Part shown: positions 35,696-44,613 of the stretch, one piece after another
Layout of the letters: every line of letters begins with the position of its first letter
How positions within the stretch are numbered: position 1 is the first letter of the stretch
From: Vibrio aphrogenes
GTDB lineage: Bacteria; Pseudomonadota; Gammaproteobacteria; Enterobacterales; Vibrionaceae
Direction: 5' to 3'
NCBI RefSeq assembly: GCF_002157735.2
Contig: NZ_AP018689.1
Span: 1,273,619 to 1,337,618 of the forward strand
DNA: 64,000 bases
Program-made: the position numbers and the translations under genes
The notes under the pieces: generated by a model
What the model was told of the DNA's origin: nothing
Databases searched by the model: none
The model's input: the letters and a program-made list of their open reading frames with translations, nothing else

Positions 35696-37360
35696 CTATT
35701 CAAAGGATTCTTCAAAACGAGTGACTTGTTCCATCGCCTGTTCGCATTGCTCTTTAATCGAATCACTTAACTGGGTTAATTCCTGAATGCTGGATTCAAC
35801 CGCGAGTAATAACGATTTATCGACAAAAGTATGCGGTAAACTGGCATGGAACTCATTGCGTGCTTTTCGGACATCAAATTCTAAATGATTTAAGCTTTGA
35901 ATGACGTCTTGTGTCTTTTGCTGCCATTCTGCGATTAAGCGAGAATCAAACCCTTGTGGCGTGACGAGCGTAACGGGAATATTACGATTGGCAATGTCTT
36001 TAATCACTAAGTGCTGCTCTACATCAACTTCAAAGCGGAAACGGCATAAGGTGGTTTTCTTATTAACATAACCGTAAGCTTCCCCACCTCCATCTTTGAC
36101 CACCTGTTCCAGTTCTTTGTAAGGAATATAAACCCAACGACTGTCACCCGTATCATGGTCACTGACAGACAAGTTACTTTGCAATAAAACCAGCTTCACT
36201 AAATCGCTACTGTTCGAAACCCGGTAACGCTTAGCGCGTGAAATATCATATTGATAGACATTTTTTCTGCGCAGCGTTCCTTCAACCTCTTGGGTTAAAT
36301 TCATGGCAAAACGTTGCGTGATCCCGTCATTAAGCTCGGCTAACTGTTGTTGCTGTTGTTCCATTTGGCTTTGCAGTGCACTTTGGTTGTACGCTTGCTC
36401 GGTGGCAAAGTCTGCCAAACATTCACGTATAATCAGGCGTGATTGCGGAGAGTTCCATAAACAATCTTGAAGTAATAATAAATCGAGAGCGTTAATGGCA
36501 TCACGACCATTAAAATAGGCGCTAGCTTTCAGAAGTTTTACCGCTTTTTTCCAACGACGATCCGAAATATACAGATCATTGCTCGCTTGCCCTTGAACGC
36601 CCAATGCCTTTTCTTTGGTTTCAATCATTGATTTAATGGCATAAAGCTGCTCAAAAGTCTCTTCTGACAATGACAATTGATCCAACTCTTTTAACCATTG
36701 AAAATATTCTTCATCTTTTATCGCCAGCTCTAGCGATACTTGAGCTTCTTGGTCTGTCCCGACAGTTAACATCGAGCGGAAGTTCTGCTTATTCTGAATT
36801 CGATTGACAAACACTCGCACTAAAAGTCGATCATACAAAGCATCTAAACCACTCTCTTCATCAGGAAGCTCATTGGAAGCAGCAATCAGTAAACGCATCG
36901 GCACACGTTCAATATCATGGCCATTTTTAAACGTCTTTTCATTCACGACGGTCAGTAAGGTATTTAAAATGGCGGGTCCTGCTTTCCAAATTTCATCTAA
37001 AAACACTACTTGAGAGGTCGGCAAATAGCCCTCAGTTAATCGCACATAGCGGCCATTATCTTTGAGCTCTTGAATGCTCAATGGGCCAAACACTTCTTCA
37101 GGCGTAGAAAAGCGAGTCATTAAATATTCGAAATAACTGTTACTCTCAAAAGCTTGAATCAGTCTTTTGGCAATCAAACTTTTCGCAATCCCTGGAGGAC
37201 CTAACAAAAAGACACTCTCTCCAGATAATGCGGCGAGCAAACACAATTTGATGGTGTCTTCTCTCTCATACACCCCATCAGACAGGGCGGTGACAAGTTT
37301 ATTAATCCGTTGCGAGAGTAAAGAGCGTTGAGCTGATGTGCGCAGTTGTCGGCTTTCCAT
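35696..37360 (-). CDS. ravA: MoxR-family AAA+ ATPase RavA
   Basis: A 554-aa ATPase with Walker A GPPGIAKS (residues 54-61), Walker B VVFLDEIWKA and sensor LLIAASNELPDEES, then a RavA-specific C-terminal region. The start was set at ATG 37360, which has GAGGA 4-5 nt upstream; the frame stays open another 89 codons toward the NUDIX gene, but that stretch resembles no protein. It forms a hexamer that works with ViaA, encoded next. Confidence 0.93.
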   Translation of the reverse strand: MESRQLRTSAQRSLLSQRINKLVTALSDGVYEREDTIKLCLLAALSGESVFLLGPPGIAKSLIAKRLIQAFESNSYFEYLMTRFSTPEEVFGPLSIQELKDNGRYVRLTEGYLPTSQVVFLDEIWKAGPAILNTLLTVVNEKTFKNGHDIERVPMRLLIAASNELPDEESGLDALYDRLLVRVFVNRIQNKQNFRSMLTVGTDQEAQVSLELAIKDEEYFQWLKELDQLSLSEETFEQLYAIKSMIETKEKALGVQGQASNDLYISDRRWKKAVKLLKASAYFNGRDAINALDLLLLQDCLWNSPQSRLIIRECLADFATEQAYNQSALQSQMEQQQQQLAELNDGITQRFAMNLTQEVEGTLRRKNVYQYDISRAKRYRVSNSSDLVKLVLLQSNLSVSDHDTGDSRWVYIPYKELEQVVKDGGGEAYGYVNKKTTLCRFRFEVDVEQHLVIKDIANRNIPVTLVTPQGFDSRLIAEWQQKTQDVIQSLNHLEFDVRKARNEFHASLPHTFVDKSLLLAVESSIQELTQLSDSIKEQCEQAMEQVTRFEESFE

Positions 37361-37560
37361 GCGTTCCTCGTTCATTTGATTGTTTAAGGCTCTATTTATT
37401 CTGTACTTTCTCTTATTCTGCCACAAAGGGAAACCTTTTTTTAAACCATTAACGACAATGACCACCGGTAAATAGCTTTCCAAAATGCCTGTTAATTTAC
37501 CATTGCAATTAGTGCGATTGATGGCAGTATAAAATGATTGACCATTAATGAGAGTGCTCC

Positions 37561-38082
37561 ATGACACACACGGTTTTACATCGATGGAAAACAATTCAAC
37601 TGGTGGAAATGGATGTCGAATTACCAAACAGAAAATCGATACGCCATACCAGCATTATTCACCCTGGCGCTGCCGTTATCCTACCTATCACTCATAACAA
37701 TGGTATTTTGTTATTGAAACAATTTCGCCCATCCTTAAACAAATGGATCTACGAATTACCCGCCGGTACTTTAGAAAGTAATGAATCACCATTAGCCTGT
37801 GCTCAACGTGAATTGATTGAAGAAACCGGTTATCAAGCCGAACATTTTACGCCACTTGGGCAATGCACCCCTCTCGCAGGTTTCTGTGATGAAATACAAT
37901 ACCTTTTTGTCGCAACAGAATTATCACGTAACGACTCTTTGCCTTTAGATGATGATGAAGTGATTGAAGTTATCGAAGCCACCTTATCAGACGTTGAGCA
38001 ATGGATAAGTGAAGATAAGATTACCGATTCAAAAACCATTTCATGTCTCTATAAAGCTAAGTTATGTGGTGCCCTCGCTTAG
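37561..38082 (+). CDS. NUDIX hydrolase, ADP-ribose pyrophosphatase-like
   Basis: A 173-aa protein with the NUDIX box GTLESNESPLACAQRELIEETGY (key residues REL.EE), preceded by LLKQFRPSLNKWIYELPAG as in ADP-ribose/ADP-sugar pyrophosphatases. It removes nucleotide diphosphate derivatives in the cytoplasm. It is divergent from ravA, and ltaE follows 33 bp downstream, so the two may share a transcript. Confidence 0.9.
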   Translation: MTHTVLHRWKTIQLVEMDVELPNRKSIRHTSIIHPGAAVILPITHNNGILLLKQFRPSLNKWIYELPAGTLESNESPLACAQRELIEETGYQAEHFTPLGQCTPLAGFCDEIQYLFVATELSRNDSLPLDDDEVIEVIEATLSDVEQWISEDKITDSKTISCLYKAKLCGALA

Positions 38083-38115
38083 TCATATCATCAACATTTA
38101 TAATAAGGGATTTAT

Positions 38116-39129
38116 ATGGATTTTCGCTCTGATACCGTCACGCAACCAACACAAGCAATGAGACAAGCTATGGCTACTGCGATGGTCGGGGATGATGTTT
38201 ATGGGGATGACCCAACCATCAATGAACTAGAAGCATGGGCGGCGCAACGTCATGGCTTTGAAGCAGCTCTCTTTACCAGCTCAGGAACACAAGCTAATTT
38301 ACTGGCGTTAATGTCTCATTGTGAACGCGGCGATGAATACCTGTGTGGCCAACAAGCTCACAATTATAAATTTGAAGGTGGTGGTGCTGCGGTATTAGGC
38401 TCTATTCAACCACAACCTATTGAAAACGAACCCGATGGCACTCTTTGCTTTAAAAAATTAGCTCAAGCAATAAAACCAGATGACATTCATTTTGCGCAAA
38501 CCAAGCTACTTAGCCTAGAGAACACTATTAATGGTAAAGTGCTCCCTCTTGAATACCTACAACAAGCCCGAGAGTTTGCAGATCAACACCAGTTACAATT
38601 GCACTTAGATGGCGCTCGAGTTTACAACGCGGCCGTAGCGCTGAATGTGGATATCAAAGCCATCAGTTGTCATTTTGACTCCATGACAGTGTGTTTATCC
38701 AAAGGCTTAGCAGCCCCAATAGGCTCACTGTTACTCGGCCCTAAAACCTTTATTCAGAAAGCAAGAAGAATTAGAAAGATGTTAGGCGGTGGTATGCGCC
38801 AAGCGGGAATATTAGCCGCTGCAGGCAAAATCGCGTTAACTGAACAAGTCGAACGCTTAGCCATTGATCACGCTAACGCCAAAAAATTAGCCTTAGGTTT
38901 AGATAAAATTACTGGCTTTCAAGTCAATGTTGAGCACGTACAAACAAATATTGTATTTGCCAAAGTCGCGCCTACTCTGGATATGGCGGCTCTTAAACAT
39001 CACCTTCATGAATGTGGGATCTTAATTGGCACAGGAAACCCTCTCCGCTTTGTGCTGCATAATGATATCCAAACTGAAGATATCGATGTGTTATTGCAAC
39101 AGATAACCACCTTCATCCAACAAAATTAA
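38116..39129 (+). CDS. ltaE: Low-specificity L-threonine aldolase LtaE
   Basis: A 337-aa PLP enzyme splitting L-threonine or allo-threonine to glycine and acetaldehyde. It has FRSDTVTQPT at the start, LHLDGARVYNA, and the PLP Lys in TVCLSKGLAAPIGS, followed by the RRIRKMLGGGMRQAG motif. AAGGGA precedes the ATG. It has its own terminator. Confidence 0.95.
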   Translation: MDFRSDTVTQPTQAMRQAMATAMVGDDVYGDDPTINELEAWAAQRHGFEAALFTSSGTQANLLALMSHCERGDEYLCGQQAHNYKFEGGGAAVLGSIQPQPIENEPDGTLCFKKLAQAIKPDDIHFAQTKLLSLENTINGKVLPLEYLQQAREFADQHQLQLHLDGARVYNAAVALNVDIKAISCHFDSMTVCLSKGLAAPIGSLLLGPKTFIQKARRIRKMLGGGMRQAGILAAAGKIALTEQVERLAIDHANAKKLALGLDKITGFQVNVEHVQTNIVFAKVAPTLDMAALKHHLHECGILIGTGNPLRFVLHNDIQTEDIDVLLQQITTFIQQN

Positions 39130-39150
39130 CGATAATTGATGATAAAACCG

Positions 39151-39195
39151 CCTTTGCTCAATCATTCTTGTATTGTTATTGAGCGAAGGTTTCTC
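39151..39195 (+). terminator. Terminator of ltaE
   Basis: CCTTTGCTCAAT pairs with ATTGAGCGAAGG (12 bp, one G-U) around a 15-nt loop and is followed by TTTCTC, 21 bp past the stop. Confidence 0.7.
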
Positions 39196-39267
39196 TCCCC
39201 TCACTTTTCTCCAATAATCTTCAACAAATCAGGCCATAAATGAGTATACTTTTTAAAAAATGATTTG

Positions 39268-40002
39268 ATGAATATGGTAGTGACATTGAACTGTACAAAC
39301 GAAAAGAAACAAGGTCGTCGTAGCGCACAAGAAGCGGAAAAGACTAAAAAAGCCATTCTAAAAGTTGGCGCTGAATTGTTTTGCCAATACGGTTATAAAA
39401 AAGTGTCATTACGTCAAATTAGTGAACAAGCAGGTGTTTCACACAGTTTGTTACGCTACCACTTTGGCTCTAAAGAAAAGATCTGGCAATTCATTAGTGA
39501 CGGGATCTACCAATATTACCAAACCTATTTCCAATATATTATCGACACCCTACCGCAAAAACTGCCGGCAAACATTCAATTATATAAGCTCATGAATCGA
39601 GTTTTAGCTTGTGGTTTAAGTGATCCTCGCGCCGTGACGTTTTTAGCCGATGCGGTGAGACAAGATAAAAAAATGGTCAACTATCTATTGGAACCCAGTA
39701 AAAAAAGCAATCAACTGATTGATCGCTTAATGGCGGAGTTTAAAAAAGACTTTCCAAGCTCTCCTTTAACATCAAAAACCTTAAGGTGGCAGACAACCAT
39801 GTATTCACACTCTGCCAGCACCTTAGAGCCGTTAATGCTGCATGTCTACGACAAGGAAGACAAAGCAACCGCACTATTTCATCATTGGCAGCAATTTAAT
39901 CATATTATTGCCGCGCAATTACATGTGCCGGTATCTGAAATTGAAAACCCGACCTCCCTTGCAGAGATCATCGTGCCACCACCGAAAGATCCCAATGACT
40001 AA
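39268..40002 (+). CDS. TetR/AcrR-family transcriptional regulator
   Basis: A 244-aa repressor-type protein. The N-terminal HTH is clear (KKAILKVGAELFCQYGYKKVSLRQISEQAGVSHSLLRYHFGSKEKIW, about residues 27-74). The ligand domain is of a type I cannot assign. The start may be ATG 39268 or 39274; neither has a good SD. It is convergent with rhlE, the 3' ends overlapping by 4 bp. Its targets are unknown. Confidence 0.85.
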   Translation: MNMVVTLNCTNEKKQGRRSAQEAEKTKKAILKVGAELFCQYGYKKVSLRQISEQAGVSHSLLRYHFGSKEKIWQFISDGIYQYYQTYFQYIIDTLPQKLPANIQLYKLMNRVLACGLSDPRAVTFLADAVRQDKKMVNYLLEPSKKSNQLIDRLMAEFKKDFPSSPLTSKTLRWQTTMYSHSASTLEPLMLHVYDKEDKATALFHHWQQFNHIIAAQLHVPVSEIENPTSLAEIIVPPPKDPND

Positions 40003-41288
40003 CGACGCTTGCCTCGGTTTTTATGGATATTTAATTTGGCTTTGAGTTTTCGTTTTTCAGAAGAACGACTACGACGCTTGGTTGACACCTCTTCTTCTTC
40101 AAAGGTCGGCTCATAGCCCTCAAGCCATTGCTGAGGTAAGCGTTGATCTAACAAGGCTTCAATCGCCTCTAATAAGTATTGCTCTTGTGGACACATCAAT
40201 GAAATCGCTTGACCTGTCTCTCCGGCTCGGCCAGTACGACCAATGCGATGAATATAATCTTCCGCTTTAAAAGGCAGTTCATAATTCACAACGTGCGGCA
40301 ATTGCTGAATATCTAATCCACGTGCCGCCACATCAGTTGCGATCAAGGCGCGTATTTTTCCAGCTTTAAAGTCATCTAATGCTTTTTGTCGTGCACCTTG
40401 GCTTTTATCACCATTAATCGAAGCTGCTTTAATGCCATCTAGTGCTAGCTCTTTGGCTAAGACATCTGAAGTTTGCTTGGTTTTGGTAAACACTAAAACC
40501 TGTTGCCAGTTTCTTGAACCAATCAAATACGCAAGTAATTCTCTCTTACGTGATTTGTTCACCGGATATACCATTTGCTCCACGGTTTCCGCAGTACTAT
40601 TTTGTGAGGCGATTTGGATTTCAACCGGAGATTCTAATAATTTATACGCTACTTCACGAATTCGTTTGGTAAACGTTGCCGAAAAGAATAAGGTTTGTTT
40701 CTCGGAGTTCATACGACGTAAAATACGTTGTAAATCAGGCATGAATCCCATATCCATCATACGGTCCGCTTCATCAAGGACTAAAGTATGAGTCTGTTTT
40801 AAATGCACATTACCGACAAATAAGTGATCTAACAGTCTGCCTGGTGTTGCGACCACAATATCGGCCCCTAACTTTAAGGCTTTGGTTTGCACGCTCATGC
40901 TTGTGCCACCATAAACCACTACAATTTTAAGCCCTTGATTATAAGATAGTAAATTATCAAAAACTTGCTGAGCTAACTCTCTGGTTGGCGTTAAGATCAA
41001 CGCTTGTACTGCCGTCGCTTTTAAAGCGGTCTCTTTTAGCGCAAGGTCGTCATTGTTCATCGCTTCCGTGGTTTGCATTGCTTGTGCTTGTAAATCAACA
41101 ATTTTTTGGATGATTGGCAAACCAAAGGCCGCAGTTTTTCCTGTCCCCGTCTGAGCGCTGGCTAAAACATTTTTACCTTGGATTATTTGTGGAATGGCTT
41201 GTTGCTGAATATCGGTTGGCGATTGAAAACCTAACTCGTGTAAAGTTTGACAAAGTGAGCTTGATAAACCTAACGATTGAAATGACAT
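39999..41288 (-). CDS. rhlE: DEAD-box RNA helicase, RhlE type
   Basis: A 429-aa DEAD-box helicase: Q motif FQSPTDIQQQAIP, Walker A ASAQTGTGKTAAF, DEAD motif LVLDEADRMMDMGF, SAT motif FFSATF, and VI motif HRIGRTGRAG. A basic Lys/Arg-rich tail follows, as in RhlE. The ATG at 41288 gives the normal start MSFQSLGLS; the frame runs 14 codons further into acpH. It acts in RNA and ribosome maturation. Confidence 0.92.
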   Translation of the reverse strand: MSFQSLGLSSSLCQTLHELGFQSPTDIQQQAIPQIIQGKNVLASAQTGTGKTAAFGLPIIQKIVDLQAQAMQTTEAMNNDDLALKETALKATAVQALILTPTRELAQQVFDNLLSYNQGLKIVVVYGGTSMSVQTKALKLGADIVVATPGRLLDHLFVGNVHLKQTHTLVLDEADRMMDMGFMPDLQRILRRMNSEKQTLFFSATFTKRIREVAYKLLESPVEIQIASQNSTAETVEQMVYPVNKSRKRELLAYLIGSRNWQQVLVFTKTKQTSDVLAKELALDGIKAASINGDKSQGARQKALDDFKAGKIRALIATDVAARGLDIQQLPHVVNYELPFKAEDYIHRIGRTGRAGETGQAISLMCPQEQYLLEAIEALLDQRLPQQWLEGYEPTFEEEEVSTKRRSRSSEKRKLKAKLNIHKNRGKRR

Positions 41289-41326
41289 AAATAACCCATA
41301 GCTATAAAGAAAACCGGGCAAGTCTA

Positions 41327-41923
41327 TCAAACTTTAATCTGGTTGATGGTAAATATTTTTGAATGCTTAAGCACTTCAGGGTACAGACGTAAAAAGACGT
41401 GGGTTAATTCATCATAATGCTCAACTAATGAATCACCACAAGTCGCTAGTGGAGCCATTCTCACACGACGTAAAGACATTCTTTCTAACGCATAAAGAAT
41501 ATTGTCGATGTCTTGGTAAGAAGATAGCCAACCGCCTTGCCACATGGCTTTTGTCATCGTTAAATATCGCTCAGGAACAGCGTAATCCCTCGTTTGACAG
41601 TGTTCTCGACAATATTGAATAAACTGCTCTAACGTCTTCTCATGAAAGCGCGACCAATGTACTGCCAAACAATGATCCCAAAACATATCTAACGCAATGG
41701 GAGAAAAGCGTTTTAGCGGCTGGGGGAATTTTTGTTTTTGCTCGAGCACTAAGGGATGAGTGTCGGTCAACCGATCGATATAACGATGTAGGCGGATACC
41801 ATCGATGATAGGCTGTGGATATTTCCCTTCAGGATTCCCTTTGACAAAGTCCCCTAATAGATTTCCTTCTAAACTACTGTGATTATGATCAGCTATATGT
41901 AAATGTGCCAAAAAATTCATCAT
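41327..41923 (-). CDS. acpH: Acyl carrier protein phosphodiesterase AcpH
   Basis: A 198-aa HD-like hydrolase that removes the phosphopantetheine group from ACP. Motifs are NFLAHLHIAD, GNLLGDFVKG, GIRLHRYIDRLTDTHP and DMFWDHCLAVHW. Two adjacent ATGs at the start share the same AGGA site; the second (41920) gives the better spacing. It precedes rhlE by 38 bp on the same strand. Confidence 0.92.
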   Translation of the reverse strand: MMNFLAHLHIADHNHSSLEGNLLGDFVKGNPEGKYPQPIIDGIRLHRYIDRLTDTHPLVLEQKQKFPQPLKRFSPIALDMFWDHCLAVHWSRFHEKTLEQFIQYCREHCQTRDYAVPERYLTMTKAMWQGGWLSSYQDIDNILYALERMSLRRVRMAPLATCGDSLVEHYDELTHVFLRLYPEVLKHSKIFTINQIKV

Positions 41924-42041
41924 TTATCCTGTATCTAACCAACGTCATCCCAGCTCATCACTGAAGCTATAACAATGCAGGCTTTCTCTACTTAAGCGTT
42001 ATTTTGAGACAAGTCTCTTAAATCCAACCAATGTGTAAATA

Positions 42042-42076
42042 AAAAGGTTACCTTTTAATGTAAACCAGTTACATTA
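42042..42076. promoter_or_regulatory. Two adjacent operator-like dyads
   Basis: AAAAGGT-T-ACCTTTT (42042-42056) is followed by TAATGTAA-ACCAG-TTACATTA (42056-42076). Both have perfect arms and share a base. They lie between acpH and the small zinc-ribbon gene, at a distance that fits control of the latter. The regulator is unknown. Confidence 0.5.
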
Positions 42077-42150
42077 AATCATGATTTTTGTGAGAGCGTT
42101 ATAAGTTCAAATGAAATGTCATTATAGATGGGCAATAGAAGGATTGAACA

Positions 42151-42363
42151 ATGAACAAACTCCCCCTTAAAAGCTTGCCAATAAATACGCTGAACATTTG
42201 TTGCTGTCCCGTCTGCTTGGGCGAAGAGTTCCTACTTGCAGAACAAACTAATGTCTTAATATGTATTAAATGTGGGCCCATTGACTTAAATCTAAAACAC
42301 TCTCAAATGATGATAAAACGCATTTCAAAGTATTGTTTTAAACCGTCACCACTGCTTCATTAA
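42151..42363 (+). CDS. Small zinc-ribbon-like protein, 70 aa
   Basis: A 70-aa frame with a strong SD (AAGGA 8 nt before the ATG) and two CxxC pairs (CPVC and CIKC, 18 residues apart) that could bind zinc. This is followed by a basic segment MIKRISKYC. I do not recognise the family. Its stop overlaps the 3' end of the convergent HAD gene by 4 bp. The well-placed SD and paired Cys argue that it is real. Confidence 0.6.
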   Translation: MNKLPLKSLPINTLNICCCPVCLGEEFLLAEQTNVLICIKCGPIDLNLKHSQMMIKRISKYCFKPSPLLH

Positions 42364-43031
42364 TTCTCATTAATCCTTGCTGGAAACCAACTGGGTATTT
42401 CAGCAAGGCTGCGAATTGTTGTGACTTGAGGGTGGTGAATGGTCGCGGCATGATTAGGTGAGTAATGAATTGTCGCTAGCCCAGCATTAATGCCAGCATA
42501 CACGCCCACTTCAGTATCATCGACAAACAAGCATTCCTCAATTAAAAACCCCATTTGCATCACCGTATATAACAGTAAGTCAGGATCAGGCTTCCAGCTA
42601 TTAATATCAAAACCACTGAAGATATTATTTTCAAATAAAGGTAATAGGCCCGTTAAATGTAACGAGTGCTTCATTTTACTTTGCGGGCCATTTGAGGCGA
42701 CACAAACCGTGATCCCTTTATCAATCAATTGGTTCACGGTTTCTGGTGCTGATGGAATTGGTTTAAGTTGCGCCTCAAAAAGTGCCGCGACGACTTCCCG
42801 GTATTTAGGCTCTAACACTTCCATGGGAATAGTTAACCCTGCTCTCTTGCTGGTTTCGGTCAAAATATCGAACATTTTGCCACCTTGAAAATTATTCATA
42901 CAGTCTTCAAAGCAAATGTCCGCGCCATAACTGGCAAACACGTCAACCAATGCTTGGCAACACAAGCGTTCACTATCAACCAAGGTACCATCACAATCAA
43001 AGATGACACACTTTATTTTCCCTATATCCAT
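42360..43031 (-). CDS. HAD-superfamily phosphatase (YieH-like)
   Basis: A 223-aa subfamily IA HAD hydrolase: motif I IFDCDGTLVDSE, motif II ASNGPQS, motif III Lys in SWKPDPDL and motif IV VDDTEVG. The layout is like E. coli YieH (6-phosphogluconate phosphatase); the substrate is not proven. It is a single gene. Confidence 0.88.
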   Translation of the reverse strand: MDIGKIKCVIFDCDGTLVDSERLCCQALVDVFASYGADICFEDCMNNFQGGKMFDILTETSKRAGLTIPMEVLEPKYREVVAALFEAQLKPIPSAPETVNQLIDKGITVCVASNGPQSKMKHSLHLTGLLPLFENNIFSGFDINSWKPDPDLLLYTVMQMGFLIEECLFVDDTEVGVYAGINAGLATIHYSPNHAATIHHPQVTTIRSLAEIPSWFPARINEN

Positions 43032-43188
43032 CTTTGCACCCTTTACTGAAATAGATAGTTTCAGTTTCGGTGTTAACTTTTCTTAAAAAAAGCCTGAGAT
43101 AAGATTTATGCTAGGTATGACCAATTTAAAATTAAGAAACTTCAAAGCGGATCACTTTTTAAGCCTAATTCACTGTGAAAAAAGAAGG

Positions 43189-43710
43189 TTATACTGGATG
43201 AATAATGTGATTAACAGTGAGTTTTTCCGCGGCTAATTTATGGAGAACATCAGCGGCAAAAGCCAGTTCTTTATCTTGTTCTTTAAATGCTCGGCTAACG
43301 ACAATATCCGTAAATAAAATCGTATTTTCATCAGGAAGCACTTTACTGATCAGGGCAGCAACCGGCTCTCCGGCAATGAAACCGAGATACAATTGATATT
43401 CAGAATCTAAAATAATTTGTGTTAAGAATTCAATGACCAATTTCTGCTCATCACTGCCTTCTTCCCATTGCGTCGCTTGTAGTAAAGAAAACATGATCGT
43501 TAAACGATGAAAATCCACTTCAATGACCTCGTCGACCCACTGAGCATCAGAAAATTCATGGCTAGCCGTTGTGTTGAAAAGCTGCGTCGCTTGTAATTGT
43601 AGATAAATGTCTCGACCTGCAATGCTTTCTGGGGTGGGAAATTCGACGTCGACTTGATTGATGAGCCATTGATTTTTGTTAGAAACAAGTTGTTCTATTT
43701 GAGATAACAT
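43189..43710 (-). CDS. Conserved hypothetical protein, unknown function
   Basis: A 173-aa cytoplasmic protein that I do not recognise. It is acidic, with a C-terminal stretch (YLGFIAGEPVAALISKVLPDENTILFTDIVVS) that looks like part of a GNAT acetyltransferase beta sheet (GxxAGxPVA pattern), but an acetyl-CoA loop is not visible. GAGTTATGT-like sequence lies before the start, with no strong SD. Confidence 0.65.
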   Translation of the reverse strand: MLSQIEQLVSNKNQWLINQVDVEFPTPESIAGRDIYLQLQATQLFNTTASHEFSDAQWVDEVIEVDFHRLTIMFSLLQATQWEEGSDEQKLVIEFLTQIILDSEYQLYLGFIAGEPVAALISKVLPDENTILFTDIVVSRAFKEQDKELAFAADVLHKLAAEKLTVNHIIHPV

Positions 43711-43909
43711 GAGTTATATGCCTTAGCGGATGATGAATATCATTAGGCCATCCTAACAGTTCGAGGGTATGGGTGCTAGTTATCAACCCATATACTAACT
43801 AATTCTCTCTATTGAATTATTTTATCTCGCTTACGAATTGCTATGATAAACTTGATAGACAACCAAATGCATACCCCTATTACATTGACTTGTCCCAAAG
43901 GAAAGGAAC

Positions 43910-44410
43910 ATGATAAAAAAACTCGCCATCGTATCCGCTATGACTCTGTCGTTATCTGCTTGTGACCAAAATGAAGTGGGTGATGTCTCCTTAGGGATAT
44001 TTACAACCAAAGACATTAAAATTGAAGTCTTGACCGATCCTGTTGTGACGGGGGTGACTTGTCATATCTCCAACGTTGAAGCAAACCTTGATTTCGCCGA
44101 CCCTTCTGACATGGGGATTTCATGTCGTCAAACCGGTGAAATCACACCTGATATGATTGCTCAAATTGATAAATCAAAATCGGGTGAAGTTGTCTTTAAA
44201 AAATCAAAAAGTGTCTTATTCAAAACACTAAAAATTCGTCGTATTTATGATGAAGGCTCACAAACCCTACTCTACCTTTCTTATAGCACTAAAGAGATAG
44301 AAGGCAGCTACAAACACAGCTTATCTACCGTTCCATTGTGGGGAACGAAAGCCTATAAAACTCCAGAGCAAATTGCCGCCGATAAAGCGGTCGCACAAAC
44401 TAATAGCTAA
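43910..44410 (+). CDS. CreA family protein, lipoprotein-like
   Basis: A 166-aa exported protein. The signal peptide ends in a lipobox LSAC (Cys18), then the CreA domain (DVSLGIFTTKDIKIEVLTDPVVTGVTCHIS ... DPSDMGISCRQTG). CreA is named after the E. coli creABCD locus and its role is unknown; no creBCD is here. AAAGGA precedes the ATG. A terminator follows at 44540. Confidence 0.88.
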   Translation: MIKKLAIVSAMTLSLSACDQNEVGDVSLGIFTTKDIKIEVLTDPVVTGVTCHISNVEANLDFADPSDMGISCRQTGEITPDMIAQIDKSKSGEVVFKKSKSVLFKTLKIRRIYDEGSQTLLYLSYSTKEIEGSYKHSLSTVPLWGTKAYKTPEQIAADKAVAQTNS

Positions 44411-44539
44411 GTCGCTCGTCATATATCATTACGCATATATTGTTACACCATAATGTGATTGCGACCCAGACAAATGGTATTACAGTCAACTTGCATCACA
44501 GCCAATCACGTTATGGTTTATTCACATTATGTTTTTTCT

Positions 44540-44566
44540 AAAGGCTGCCTTTTAGGTGGCTTTTTA
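44540..44566 (+). terminator. Terminator of creA
   Basis: A 10-bp stem with wobble pairs (AAAGGCTGCC / GGTGGCTTTT, loop TTTTA) followed by T. It is about 130 bp after the stop; the gap before it shows nothing else. Confidence 0.6.
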
Positions 44567-44613
44567 TACAAATAGCTTTTTTACAAATAGACCTTTTTAC
44601 AGATAACGCTTTT
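44567..44613. repeat. Tandem 15-16-bp repeat at the 3' end of the protease gene
   Basis: Units TACAAATAGCTTTTT, TACAAATAGACCTTTT and TACAGATAACGCTTTT lie head to tail; the third covers the stop and last codons of the protease. T-rich unit ends may help terminate transcripts on the plus strand. Confidence 0.6.

Noticed and set aside
37361..37627. Extra 89 codons at the RavA N-terminus
   Set aside because: The stretch resembles nothing, overlaps the NUDIX start, and lacks an SD, whereas the ATG at 37360 has GAGGA.
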